A stretch of 64,000 nucleotides of DNA from Climacium dendroides. Taxonomy: Eukaryota; Streptophyta; Bryopsida; Hypnales; Climaciaceae. Position numbers and translations under genes: made by a program. The stretch spans positions 31,576,001 to 31,640,000 of the forward strand of contig OX467086.1 in assembly GCA_950106755.1 (NCBI GenBank), read 5' to 3'. The notes beneath the pieces were generated by a model that was given only the letters and a program-made list of their open reading frames with translations, was not told the DNA's origin and made no database searches. This document shows, in pieces, positions 11,911-21,646 of the stretch (positions are counted from its first letter, which is position 1; the number at the start of each line of letters is the position of its first letter).

Positions 11911-12477
11911 TAGCGGTTGGCGCTTACTATACTACGCATTCACCATTAGAATTTCATTAGAATTTTTTATGTATGAGATAAAATGCAGAGCAAGAATTTC
12001 AATAAATGTTTAGATAAAAATTACTAAAATCTTCATATAATTTTCTAAATAAGCATATATTGAAATAAATAATGATGAATACTATAAAAGATACACATAC
12101 ATTAGAATGCATTAGAAATTTGACCCCATTATTACAAACAATGGCAACCCAAATAGAAGAATTTAAAGGAAGAACTTGTCAACCTCCAAAGCTTCTTAAA
12201 CAATTCAATTGTTGTGAAATTGAAACTCAGATCAAGTCATTTGGTAGTAGCAATAGAAAATTGCAATTCGAAGCTCAAAGCTCACAAAAGCACAAAATTA
12301 TAGAAATGCAAAAGAAATATGAAGCCAAGAAAAGCATTATCATGCATTCTATTGAAATATATCAAATTTTTATTAATATGTGATACAATGAATGCATAGC
12401 ATAGCAAGCATGAGCCCCTAGTATTAATGGTAGCATTTGTGATATTACGTAGGGACTTATGATTTTAGTAGTATGAC
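11911..12477 (+). repeat. 567-bp shortened copy of the hAT-like repeat, unit B
   Basis: Starts with the same TAGCGGTTGGCGCTT end immediately after unit A and ends in the same gtagtatgac tail, with internal deletions relative to unit A. A 103-codon ORF inside is not supported as a gene because related copies do not keep it. Confidence 0.7.
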
Positions 12478-12990
12478 TAACATTTTTGAATTCCATAACT
12501 ACATTCTTAACACTCTAGTGTTTTAAATCATACTCTAGCTTCTTCTACTTATTATTTTTTTAGCATGAATATGAAATATTTTTTAATTGAAATTTTGTAT
12601 ATGTATTTCCAACTCATTTCTTGAGAGCAATAAGCTATAGAATCTCAAAAACCTTCTACAAAAAGTTTGAAAGATGAAATCTAACCATTCAAGAAGAGTT
12701 GAAAACATTTTTTTTTGAAATTCAGACGACTTGATCTTGTAGATGGTAAGGTTTTTTATTCTAAAGTTTTAGGAGGATATAATTTAACAATTTAACTAAG
12801 GGATCCTATGGTTGGAATTGTTAATGAAGAAATATAAATGAAGGTTTTAGCCTTGCTTTGGATTTAAGTAATTTGAAGCAATTTTGGATATGAAAACATC
12901 GAATTTTTTTGAGGGTTAAAAAAGTGTAGATACACTCATATACTTAAGTATTATTTGACAATCAAATGATGGAGCCCCCCCCAATATTAT
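12478..12990. other. AT-rich intergenic
   Basis: No gene, RNA or clear repeat seen. A C-run (ccccccccc-like, near 12,975) marks the transition to the GC-richer region. Confidence 0.5.
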
Positions 12991-13014
12991 GATGCTTCGT
13001 TTAGACTCGGCTTA

Positions 13015-13180
13015 GGTTCGACAGAGGTTCGTTTTGGGTTCGTTTTGGGTTTGAGGGGGTTGGGTTCAGGTTCGGCAGAGGTTCGGTTCAGCTTTGGTTT
13101 GGGTTTGAGGGGGTTGGGTTCAGGTTCGGCGGAGGTTCGGTTCAACTTCGGTTTGGGTTTTGGTTCGGCTCCAGGTTTGG
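13015..13180. repeat. GT-rich minisatellite (about 66-bp unit, two and a half copies)
   Basis: Imperfect tandem units built from gggtttgagggggttgggtt, caggttcggc and gaggttcggtt. On the minus strand it reads as Lys/Pro/Glu/Asn repeats, which explains a long minus-strand ORF (12,987-13,520) that I do not accept as a gene. Confidence 0.75.
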
Positions 13181-13229
13181 TTGGTCGTCTTCCCTGTTCC
13201 GAGGGTTTGCATGCACACTCTTCCCACCG

Positions 13230-13550
13230 GTACCGCGCCTCTCTCTTCCTTTCTTCCGTTCCCCCGCGCGCAGCGCTCATTTTTTCTTGCGCTCGTTCTT
13301 GCTCATCCTTTCTTGCGCTCGTTCTTCTTCTCATTTTTCTTGCTCGTTCTTTCTCGCGCTCGTTTCTTGTGCTCGTTCCTCCCCGCGCAGTGGCCTTTCT
13401 TTCTTGCGCAGTGTAATTTCCTTTTTGCGTTCCTCCCGCGTGCTGTGTGATTTCCTTTTTGCGCTCCTCCCGCGCGCATTTCGGTACCTGGTGTGTTGCT
13501 TCTGGACACCTCGTTTGCAAGGTACGCTCTCCATTGGTTTAGGGTTTAGG
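13230..13550 (+). promoter_or_regulatory. Pyrimidine-rich leader with telo-box, candidate promoter / 5' leader
   Basis: About 250 bp of TTTCTTGCGCTCGTTC-type pyrimidine-rich repeats, followed by a telo-box-like ggtttagggtttagg at 13,536-13,550. In plants, pyrimidine-rich tracts next to telo boxes are typical of 5' leaders and first introns. Possible exon pieces follow: an acceptor-like catctgcag at 13,737-13,745 and a donor-like cagGTAATC near 13,841. It may be the leader of the gene at 15,458, which would place the palindrome array in a leader intron. Inference only. Confidence 0.35.
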
Positions 13551-14080
13551 TCATTTCATTGCGAGCTATCTCGTTTCTTTGCTTTTTTGAATCTTGGTGC
13601 GAGCTACCCTAAATCCATATACCTCTTGCACTGTAGTTCGGTGGCTTCACTCTGCGTTGATGTCTGTTGCTGTTATTTTGCGTTCTCTCAATGCATTTGC
13701 GTATCTTATTGGTTTTCATTGAGTTCCATTGCACTTCATCTGCAGCTGCCAGGGATTCCGAGTTCCTGGAGTCTTCACAAACGAAGCAATTTTGCTATTC
13801 TAGGCTGAAGAAGCAGAGTATTGAACAGGCACCTAGCCCAGGTAATCACCACATCCCAATTGATTGCAATGCCAACCATTCCTGAACAATTTGAAACCAT
13901 GCAAATATAGAAGAATTTGCTAAAACAAGGACCCCCTATAACCGCGCACATGTTGATGCTGTTGGTAGGGTTCAGAGCGGTCGCTCTAAACCTCCAGCTC
14001 CATAATGAGCGCTGTCGAGGTTCAGAGCGACCGCTCTGAACTTGCACTAGTGAAGTCGGCCAGACTGATTGAGAGCGACT

Positions 14081-14204
14081 TCATAATGGAGCAGGAGGTT
14101 CAGAGCGACCGCTCTAAACCTCCCTGTGAACGAAATCACAACTCTGTCATTTCGTTCACAGGGAGGTTTAGAGCGGTCGCTCTGAACCTCCTGCTCCATT
14201 ATGA
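14081..14204. repeat. 124-bp perfect hairpin inside the palindrome array
   Basis: Arms 14,081-14,136 and 14,149-14,204 are perfect inverted repeats of 56 bp around a 12-nt loop (cacaactctgtc). Each arm contains one copy of the 20-bp palindrome, giving a cruciform-prone structure with hairpins nested in a hairpin. Confidence 0.9.
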
Positions 14205-14266
14205 ACCTACAGCATTGGAATCGAGCACAAGGAGGATCAGAGCGGTCGCTCTGAACCATGAGCGAC

Positions 14267-14392
14267 TTCATATTGGAGTAGAAGGTTCAGAGCGGACGCT
14301 CTAAACCTCCCTGTGAACGAAATGACAGAGTTGTGATTTCGTTCAGAGAGAGGTTTAGAGCGGTCGCTCTGAACCTTCTACTCCATTATGAA
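14267..14392. repeat. Second hairpin with inverted loop
   Basis: Imperfect inverted arms 14,267-14,323 and 14,336-14,392 around a 12-nt loop (gacagagttgtg), which is the exact reverse complement of the loop of the hairpin at 14,081-14,204. Each arm again holds one palindrome. Confidence 0.85.
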
Positions 14393-14990
14393 CTCCCTCA
14401 CGGTTCAAAGCGATTGCTCTAAACCTGCAGCATTGAAATCGTGTACAAGGTGGTTAAGAGCGGTCGCTCTAAACCATGACCATGCTCATCACGAAGTAGA
14501 GGTTTAGGGAGGTTGCTCTAAACCAAAAGATATCGGTACTCGGAATGGTAGAATTGAGCACAATCGTTCGTATGGAGCGTGATCACGATTTAGAGTGACC
14601 GCTCTGAAATGAAGCACTCGCTAAAACCAGTGCAGCGGATTCATAGTGGTCACTCCAAACCGCCACTTCCACAATGAGAGTGGAAGCGGTCCAGAGCGGA
14701 CGCACTGAAGCTTCCAATTGGTAGTTAGGGTCTAGGTTCTCATCGGTCGCTCTGATTCTGAACGATGGCGATGAGCGCTGTCAAGATTCAGACAGACCGT
14801 TCACAACATCCTTAGGGTTGGAATTAGAGCTACAGGTTCAGAGCGGTCGCTCTGAACCTGTATCGACATGGCCGGAGCTTACTAGATGTATGTGCTCCCT
14901 ACAATGAAGAGCGGCAGCTCTGAGTTTGTAACATCTCTTTCAACATTAGGGAGGTTTAGAGCGGTCACTCCAAACTCATTCGGATGGCTC

Positions 14991-15457
14991 ACTGAAGTGA
15001 GCATCCGATGTGATAACATCTTCGCGTAGATCGGGTACGGTGAGACCAATATCTCTCACCTATGAATTGAATGATACATCTGGGATGACTATAGAGGATA
15101 GAGGGGCATCCAACCTAGGTTATGATCATTTCACATTGTACCATAGGATCCAGAGAATCCGATCGATTAGTATAGTGAAGCCGCTGTGAAATTTAATTGA
15201 AACCCAATTAAATAGCAGGAAACCAAGCCCAAACACTAGATATCACGCACGGTCAATGGTACAGAATTGTCTATAAGCAGACAGCTGTGAACATCTACAC
15301 TGAATAGGTCGTGGATCCAGATCAGTTCAGAGCGGTCGCTCTGAACTAATCGAAGGGCTAGAACCCCAGTAATACGGGGCCGCTGAGAAGATTGCAATTT
15401 TAAGCGGCCTGTCTGATTCTGAGCGGCCGGTCTGATTTGATTCATGTGGACAGTGAC
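14991..15457 (+). other. Region between array and gene start
   Basis: No gene. Contains a clean palindrome copy at 15,326-15,345 and two degenerate ones at 15,404-15,437 (gcggcctgtctgatt and gcggccggtctgatt), the latter within 25 bp of the chosen start codon. An in-frame TAA at 15,401 bounds the open frame. Confidence 0.6.
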
Positions 15458-18400
15458 ATGGAGTCCTTCCTCGAGAGTAAGCCACCTCTCACGGGCTACA
15501 TTACACAAATACCGCCTGAGCGGCTAATGGAGTTGTGGAAGGCGCATGTTGAAGGGAAAATTCCGTTGACCTTCATTGCAACCAAAGCATTGTGGACCGT
15601 GGAAATGAGTTACCTTCACGGCTCCCTGATATTTAATTTAGAATTGGGGTTCACAAAACTAGGAGGGCCTAGATGGAAATCCTTTAAGAACTTGGTAGTC
15701 ATTAACATTACTGTGATGCGAGAGGCCGTTCTCGTCGACGTAGTGAATTCGTGCAACAATGCTCTGGAAGTAGTCATCATCCGCGTAGAGGATGAGATGA
15801 TTTTCTGCCATGAGCACCTCATCAAAAATTATGACTGGGTTCCGCATGTGTTCCAAATCCTCATGCTGGACATACAAGCTAGGTGTGAAGCGCACGCTGG
15901 GGACTTCGTGAAGACCGCACGGGTCGCGAGCGCGTACCTCACTAATGCAAACACCTTATACGTGTCGTCGCTGACTAGTGGTAACGCATCACAGGGTGTA
16001 GGAAACGTTGACATGGATGCACAAGGGCGGACCCAGAAGAAAAAAGCGGTCGCGTCCGCCTCGGTGCCTGCCAACCGTTCCCGGCCGCCAACAGCGTCAG
16101 CGCTGCCAGGGTCCGCAGGCATGACAACTCATACGTCGGCTGAACCTGCACGGTCTGCTCCCACAACGGTGGTGCCACAGACGACTCCATCTCGATCCCC
16201 TCCGTCCCGGCCCAATCCACCTAGCACGGTAGTAGCAGAGCGTCCCAAGCCTACGGCACGGGACCAACAAAAGGCACGGAAGAGGAAGTCCGCAACCGTC
16301 GCCACCGGTGACCACCCGGCCTCACAAGATGAAGGGGCGTCCCGCTTTCAGAAGACACGACGGACCTTGCACGATGTGGAAGAGGGTGAAGGTGCCCCAA
16401 GCGCATCCACGCAGAGCGCCTTTCCGGAGTCCACCGACTTATCCGAAGAGGAGGCACAGAAGGTGGCATTCAAAAAGGTAAATGGCCACTGGGTTCACAA
16501 CCCGGTGACCTTGCCGTTCGATGAGAAAGCTATTCCGGATAAGCTGTTTGTGGATCTGGAGATCAAAAAGGAGCCCAAGCGCAGCGAAGAAGAGGAAGCC
16601 CGGAAACGCCTCAAGGCCGAGGCAGTGGCGAACAAGAAGTTCAAGGAGTTGTCCGCCTACATGTACATATTCGGACGGGGCAACTTCTTCGAGCTGGACC
16701 TCGAAGACATGACAAGTGCGGAGGAGACGTCGGGAATGATCTTCAGGCCACTAGAGAAGAAGGGTGTCCTTGCCGTCCTCGACCGCATGGTGAAGGTCAA
16801 CTTCACCAAGCAAATCCTGATCGTCATGCCGGACACGCCAGAGAGGCCTACCTGTTGGGCAGATTGCATCAAGGCCTTCCCACTGAAAATTATCAACGGC
16901 CAGCACACATGGAAGGCTGCGACCGAAATCATTTCAGCATCCATCGACGATGAGGCGGTCAAGAAGCGGGTGCAAAAGTGGACTTGTAAGATCGTCTGGT
17001 CCAAAAACAAGGACCACCTACACGCGCTCTCCTGCAAGTGCAATGACGGGAACGTCACCGGCCCGTACCTGTCGTCGCTCCCTGCCACGATCCGCCATTG
17101 ACGATATCTGTGGGACAACGCGCGGAGACCAACCCAATTCCGGAAGAACACGAGGCAGGCGGACAAAGGAGACGAATTCAAGGCCTACGAGGTATGTCTC
17201 CTCCACTTGGTCAGTTTAGACCGCCCGGTCTGATCTGTGATACAGTAGATATTGTCGAGTCCACGTTCATGTTGTTCCAATGCCTTGGACAATGGCACAA
17301 TCGTGTCACATTGTTCCATTGTAATGGAATGAATCCAAGCCACTTCAGAGCGACCGCTCTGAACTTTCATACTGTATACTTAGGATGCTGTCCTTCAAAT
17401 CCATTCAAATAAGCTTAGTGCGGGAGGTTTGATGCATGTTCTTAGAGTTGTGATCCTCTAACCTAGTCAATTGCGGTGTGCAGGACTTCCGAGACAAGGC
17501 GGAACAGAGCTTCGAGTCCACCGGCCTCCTCAAGCCGCTGTTTGGAAATCGAAGAACGTACGACTTGGATAAGATGGGGGAGAGGAAAATCATCATGGCC
17601 TCCGAGGAAACTTGGTCGGCTTGGCTGAAGGTCTTTGAAGCTCACGAGCAAGGCACGCTGCACGACACGGACACGGGCGGTCCATTCAATGAAGCGGTGA
17701 GCAAGGACGGGAACGCCAAAGTGTACAAGTTCCAACCCATCATGAATAATATGATGAAGGCCTTACTCGGAATGGAAGATGACGCCGTCGGCGAGCTGGC
17801 CCAAAAAATCCTGGACGTGCCGCCCAAGGTGTACCTCAACAAGAGACCCACGGTCTGGACGTCGGCCATTCCTTTCCTCATGTGGTGCACAAACAAGAAG
17901 CACAAGATGCAACTGGCGAAGGAGATTGTCGACAAGGCCAACACCTTCGGCATCGAGGAGGCCAAGGGCGTATTTCCCGAGCCGAGAGACATGAATGTCA
18001 AGGCTTGGCGGAATCTGAAGACTGCGTTGTGCATCGGTGGCTTCCACATGTGGCATCTCATAAGCCTCGGTTTGGATTGGGTGAAGTCCCAGTGTCGGTC
18101 AGGGAGGACAGTGGAGAAGCCCAAGAAGCCATTCCTGGCGGCGTTGGATCATGTCGTGCAGAATGCCAACCGATGCAAGAAGGTCAGGAAGTGCTCCCAA
18201 GCCACCGTCTGCCGATGGATTCGAAGCGAGAAGCACTTTGACCCACAGTTGTACGTGCATAAGAATGGGGCGTGGTCACCGTATCGATCGGAAACTGGAG
18301 CCGCGAAGACGGAGTACTGCGAGGTCGGCATTATTGACTTCCGACTATTTCCGAAGGTGGAAGGCATGGAGGTCACTTCCGGGCACGCAAAAATCATGGA

Positions 18401-21288
18401 GGAAGTGAGGGAGGTCTCCAACTCCACTATGTCCAAGACCGTGCACACGTGGATGTTCATCTTCAACTCGAAGCGGGCGGCTGCGGTGGACAGATTGGCG
18501 ACGGAGCTCTTCCCGTCCTATTCACTTAGGCGGAAATGTGACTACGTGATCTGCAAGGGAGAGCCGACCTTCAAGGAGAGGAACAGGGACAAGGTCATGT
18601 ATTTGCAGCGGAGTACCAAGAGCTTCATGAACTCCAAGTTGGTGGACGCTAAGGGCAAGGTGCCCAAATTGTCCAAGGACGAGGACAACGACCTCATAGC
18701 CACGGATCCCATGTATAAGACTCGGGAGGTCTGTCGCCACGATTTCCCTCGGATCCTGTCCAAGCGCGAGCTACGGTACGACGTTTACTTGCGCTTCATC
18801 GACAAGTTCTGTAGGGATCAAGGGACGGTCATGCTCGTCTTCGCTGGAGTGAAAGCAGTCTCAGCATGCACGGTAATGATTTCACCACTCGTGTTTTTTT
18901 TCTTTGCAGGGGCTATATGGTCCAGACAAATAGATATTCCACGTTCACGTTTTGTCCCTTCACTAACACTGTGTCCTGCAGATGTTGTGTCGCAGTTCCA
19001 TCTCCTTCATGATCTCCACCGAGAAAGCCCTTCTCCTCCATTCTGTGCATCAACGGATTGGTGCGGAAATGTGGCCTCATGTCTTCGTGCCGGGGTACAC
19101 CCTCAAGTACGACTACGACGGGCAGTCCCCGACGCAAAGGTGTCGACCGACCATAGAGGAGAAGCCCGCACCAACCGAAGAGGAAGCCATGTCGGACGAG
19201 GCGTTGGACATCGTCGATGCCGGGCATGTGGACGCGGAACACCCCGTCGAGGATGAAGAAGCGGACAAAGGGGGAGAAGAGGACAAAGAAGAAGAGGAAG
19301 GGGAGGACAAAGAAGATCTACTCGATCGAAGGGGAGAAGATCTTCATCAAAGGGGGGCAATATTGGAAGAAGTGGAGGGGCTCGAAGATGATGATGAATA
19401 CGAGGATGAAGAAGAGGACGAGGATGAGGAAGACGATCTAGACAAAGACGTATTGGATGATCGAATGCTCGACCGTGACGAAGAAGATAGCAGCCCTGAA
19501 ATCATAGGGGAATCGTCACAAAACCGTATGGAGAGCGAGGCAACGGTACAGTCTGAGGAGGCTGCCATCAGATCGGCGGGTGCTCCTCGTAATGATCAGA
19601 CTGTGCGGTCTGATCACGCGTCTCCCACTGCAGCAGTTCAGAGCGGGCGGTCTGATTCAGCCCCTTCCTTGTCTCCCACTTCTCCATCCTCCCATCCACA
19701 ACTTCAAACTCTACGTTTCGATTCTCCTCCAGCAAGAGTTCCGGAACTGCAGAGGGCCCAGACCGATCTTGCCTCACCCCTATCGAGTCGTAGTCATCCT
19801 CGCCTCCAAGAGGTTCAGACCGTGCGGTCTGAAGTGAGCGGCCCCATCTTCAAAACTCCCGCTCCGCGTACCTCCACACGCCCATCTTTCAGTGCGGGCA
19901 CTTCTCGTGAGGGCTCTCCTCCCGCCCTTTTCAAGATGCAGATCGAGGATCTCCAGACGGAATTGGACGATTTCAAGGCGAGACTCTCTGAAGAGCAACG
20001 GGTGGAGCTGGAGAATGTTCAATCCAACGTCGAAGACTACTCCACCGAACCTGTGCGAGGATCGATGGATGAAAAAATTACCAAGGTCAAGGGCGTTCTT
20101 CGAGAGTTGAAGTCTGCCCGACCCCCACTGGATGCCGATGGAGTGAGCAAGCTCATCACGGTGCATGTCGCCGTTGATACCTTGCGGTCGCAACTGCCTC
20201 CCGCCGGCCCCGAGGAACTCGTTCTCTTGGCTCATGTGCGGGCCATGAAGCAGAAGCTCAATTTGGCTCTTCAGAATGCCAAGGAGAATCCGATTGACCT
20301 CGACGACGTGGATGAGGAGGATCTGAATATGCGGCTCTCCACGGCGAAGGAGAACAGGGAAGAGTACAGCCAGATGGTCAAGGCTGCCACCCAAGGGGGG
20401 GATTGCACTCCGTCAGACGCGGAGACCGCATCTGGAGGTGGAACGGCCGCACCTCAGGCGTCGGGGAGCTCGGACGTGGGGAGGAAGGAGACGAAGCCCG
20501 ACACCATGGACACAAAGGCGGGCCTCAACCTCGCGTACATCGAGATGATGTCCGAGCGATATAAGAGGAAGCATTCCGTGGTGGTCGAGAAGTGTGCCGA
20601 GACCATCGAGGCCCTCCAGAGGGAGAGAGAGGAGAAGGAGCGGCTGGAGCAAGAAAAGAAGGCCAAGCGCAAGGCTAAGAAAGCGAAGAGGGACCGCGAG
20701 CTTGCCGAGAAGGAGAGGCAGTTGGAGGAGCAGAGGAGGCAACAAGCGGAGAAGGATAGGCAGTACGAGGAGGACAGGAGGCGCGATCGGGAGTTGCTGA
20801 AGATTATGAACGAGTGCTTCGAGATGTTCACCTCGGCGATGCCCAAGGCACCTCCCACACCCATCACTCCCACGGCCCATCCTGCCAGCGAAATCCAGAA
20901 CCTCTCTGGAGTGTCCACCACCAACTCGACTTCCGCGACGGCCACAGCGGCGTCGGGCCTGCAATTGCTGGGGACCGTGGAGCCTGCAACTATTTCGGTA
21001 AGTGTCACTCGCGACCCAGACTACGATGACTTGGCCCTCAGTCAGTTTCCGTTTATTCATGTCCGTGAACCCATGCATCGTCCCAGCGTGGTCGACGATG
21101 ATCCTTACGACCTGGACGTTCAATTGGGGGATATGGAGGCCTTGTTCACTAACTTGACTCAACAGTATGCTCCTCTGCAGGCAGCAGTTGCTCCACCGCA
21201 ACCCTCGGTGACGCGAGATGATCAAGCCCCGATGGACTCGCCGGCCAAGGACGACGAGGCTCCCGCGGTGGGTAACCCCTACACATAG
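15458..21288 (+). CDS. Large transposon-like protein with methyltransferase-like region, 3 exons, one in-frame TGA
   Basis: Reconstructed exons 15,458-17,191, 17,484-18,872 and 18,982-21,288, all phase 0 with good GT-AG sites, 1,810 codons, broken by one TGA at 17,099-17,101 (codon 548). Residues 1-185 form a globular domain I do not recognise; 185-330 are Pro/Ser/Thr-rich and basic. Near the exon 2/3 junction the order HTWMFIF, VICKGEP, RDKVMYLQRSTKS, GTVMLVFAGVKA and STEKALLLH resembles the C-terminal half of beta-class amino DNA methyltransferases, with the SAM-binding motif I last. I see no DPPY motif (IIDFRL stands near its expected place), so activity is doubtful. Exon 3 continues with an acidic Glu/Asp stretch, palindrome-derived QTVRSD/VQSGRSD peptides, and a long charged coiled coil (about residues 1554-1657). 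Likely a mobile-element gene; the two halves could also be separate genes. Confidence 0.6.
17099..17101 (+). other. Premature TGA at the end of the open frame in exon 1
   Basis: The frame reads CGC CAT TGA CGA TAT CTG TGG, then stays open and charged to a donor site (GCC TAC GAG / GTATGT at 17,191-17,192). A single change, possibly CGA to TGA, explains it. Confidence 0.65.
17192..17483 (+). other. Intron 1 of the methyltransferase-like gene, with two palindromes
   Basis: Donor GTATGT and acceptor gtgtgcag. It contains a degenerate palindrome at 17,213-17,237 (agtttagaccgcccggtctg) and an almost perfect copy at 17,344-17,363 (ttcagagcgaccgctctgaa). Confidence 0.65.
19593..19833 (+). repeat. 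Palindrome copies inside coding exon 3
   Basis: Three variants: 19,593-19,615 (tgatcagac...gtctgatca), 19,638-19,660 (ttcagagcgggcggtctgat) and 19,814-19,833 (TTCAGACCGTGCGGTCTGAA). All three keep the reading frame and encode similar peptides (QTVRSD, VQSGRSD, QTVRSE) in a low-complexity part of the protein. Confidence 0.8.
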
Positions 21289-21646
21289 CTCCCATCTTTG
21301 TAGTTAGTCGTAGTGGTGTGGATGCTATATTAGGGTGTTACGTCGGGACGATCGAAGATCATCTCGACGAGTCTGTCTTGAGTCTGCTCAGCCGCGAGAC
21401 CGGGAGTCTGGGGACTCTCGTCTTGGTTAGGATTGTAGTGGTCCTGTTAGGTGTAGACTACTAGACTTGGACGTGACCACTAAACCTCTGCATTCACCGT
21501 TCAGTTTGTAAAAACTTTGTATTCCACTTGTAATATATTGGGTGCTTTTCTTTATACATGACTCTTGTTTCGTTGAGATGCTTTGTGGGATTTGTCTCCG
21601 ACTACTTCTGGACGTTGTAGTTACGCCCTTTGCATTTTCGGTTCAG
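21289..21646 (+). other. 3' untranslated region / intergenic
   Basis: Downstream of the stop at 21,286-21,288. A tgtaatatattgg tract near 21,530 could be the polyadenylation region. No coding signal until the acceptor-like ggttcag at 21,640-21,646. Confidence 0.45.

Larger units (their letters stand above)
13972..14990. repeat. Second array of the 20-bp palindrome (about 18 copies)
   Basis: Variants of TTCAGAGCGGTCGCTCTGAA and its complement recur roughly every 50-70 bp, for example at 13,974, 14,020, 14,098, 14,168, 14,235, 14,284, 14,352, 14,835 and, more decayed, 14,402-14,790 and 14,905-14,975. The half-site tttagagcg/cgctctaaa is a frequent variant. Spacers are related to each other (ctccattatga, accctcc). 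The array precedes the plus-strand methyltransferase-like gene in the same relative position as the first array precedes the DUF7869-type gene. Confidence 0.9.

Noticed and set aside
12987..13520. 177-codon minus-strand ORF rich in Lys, Pro, Glu, Asn and Arg
   Set aside because: It is produced by the GT-rich minisatellite and the pyrimidine-rich tract, and shows only repeat-derived peptides.
6363..14990. CRISPR-like regular spacing of palindromes
   Set aside because: The spacers are related to each other, the context is a plant nuclear genome with introns, and there are no cas genes.
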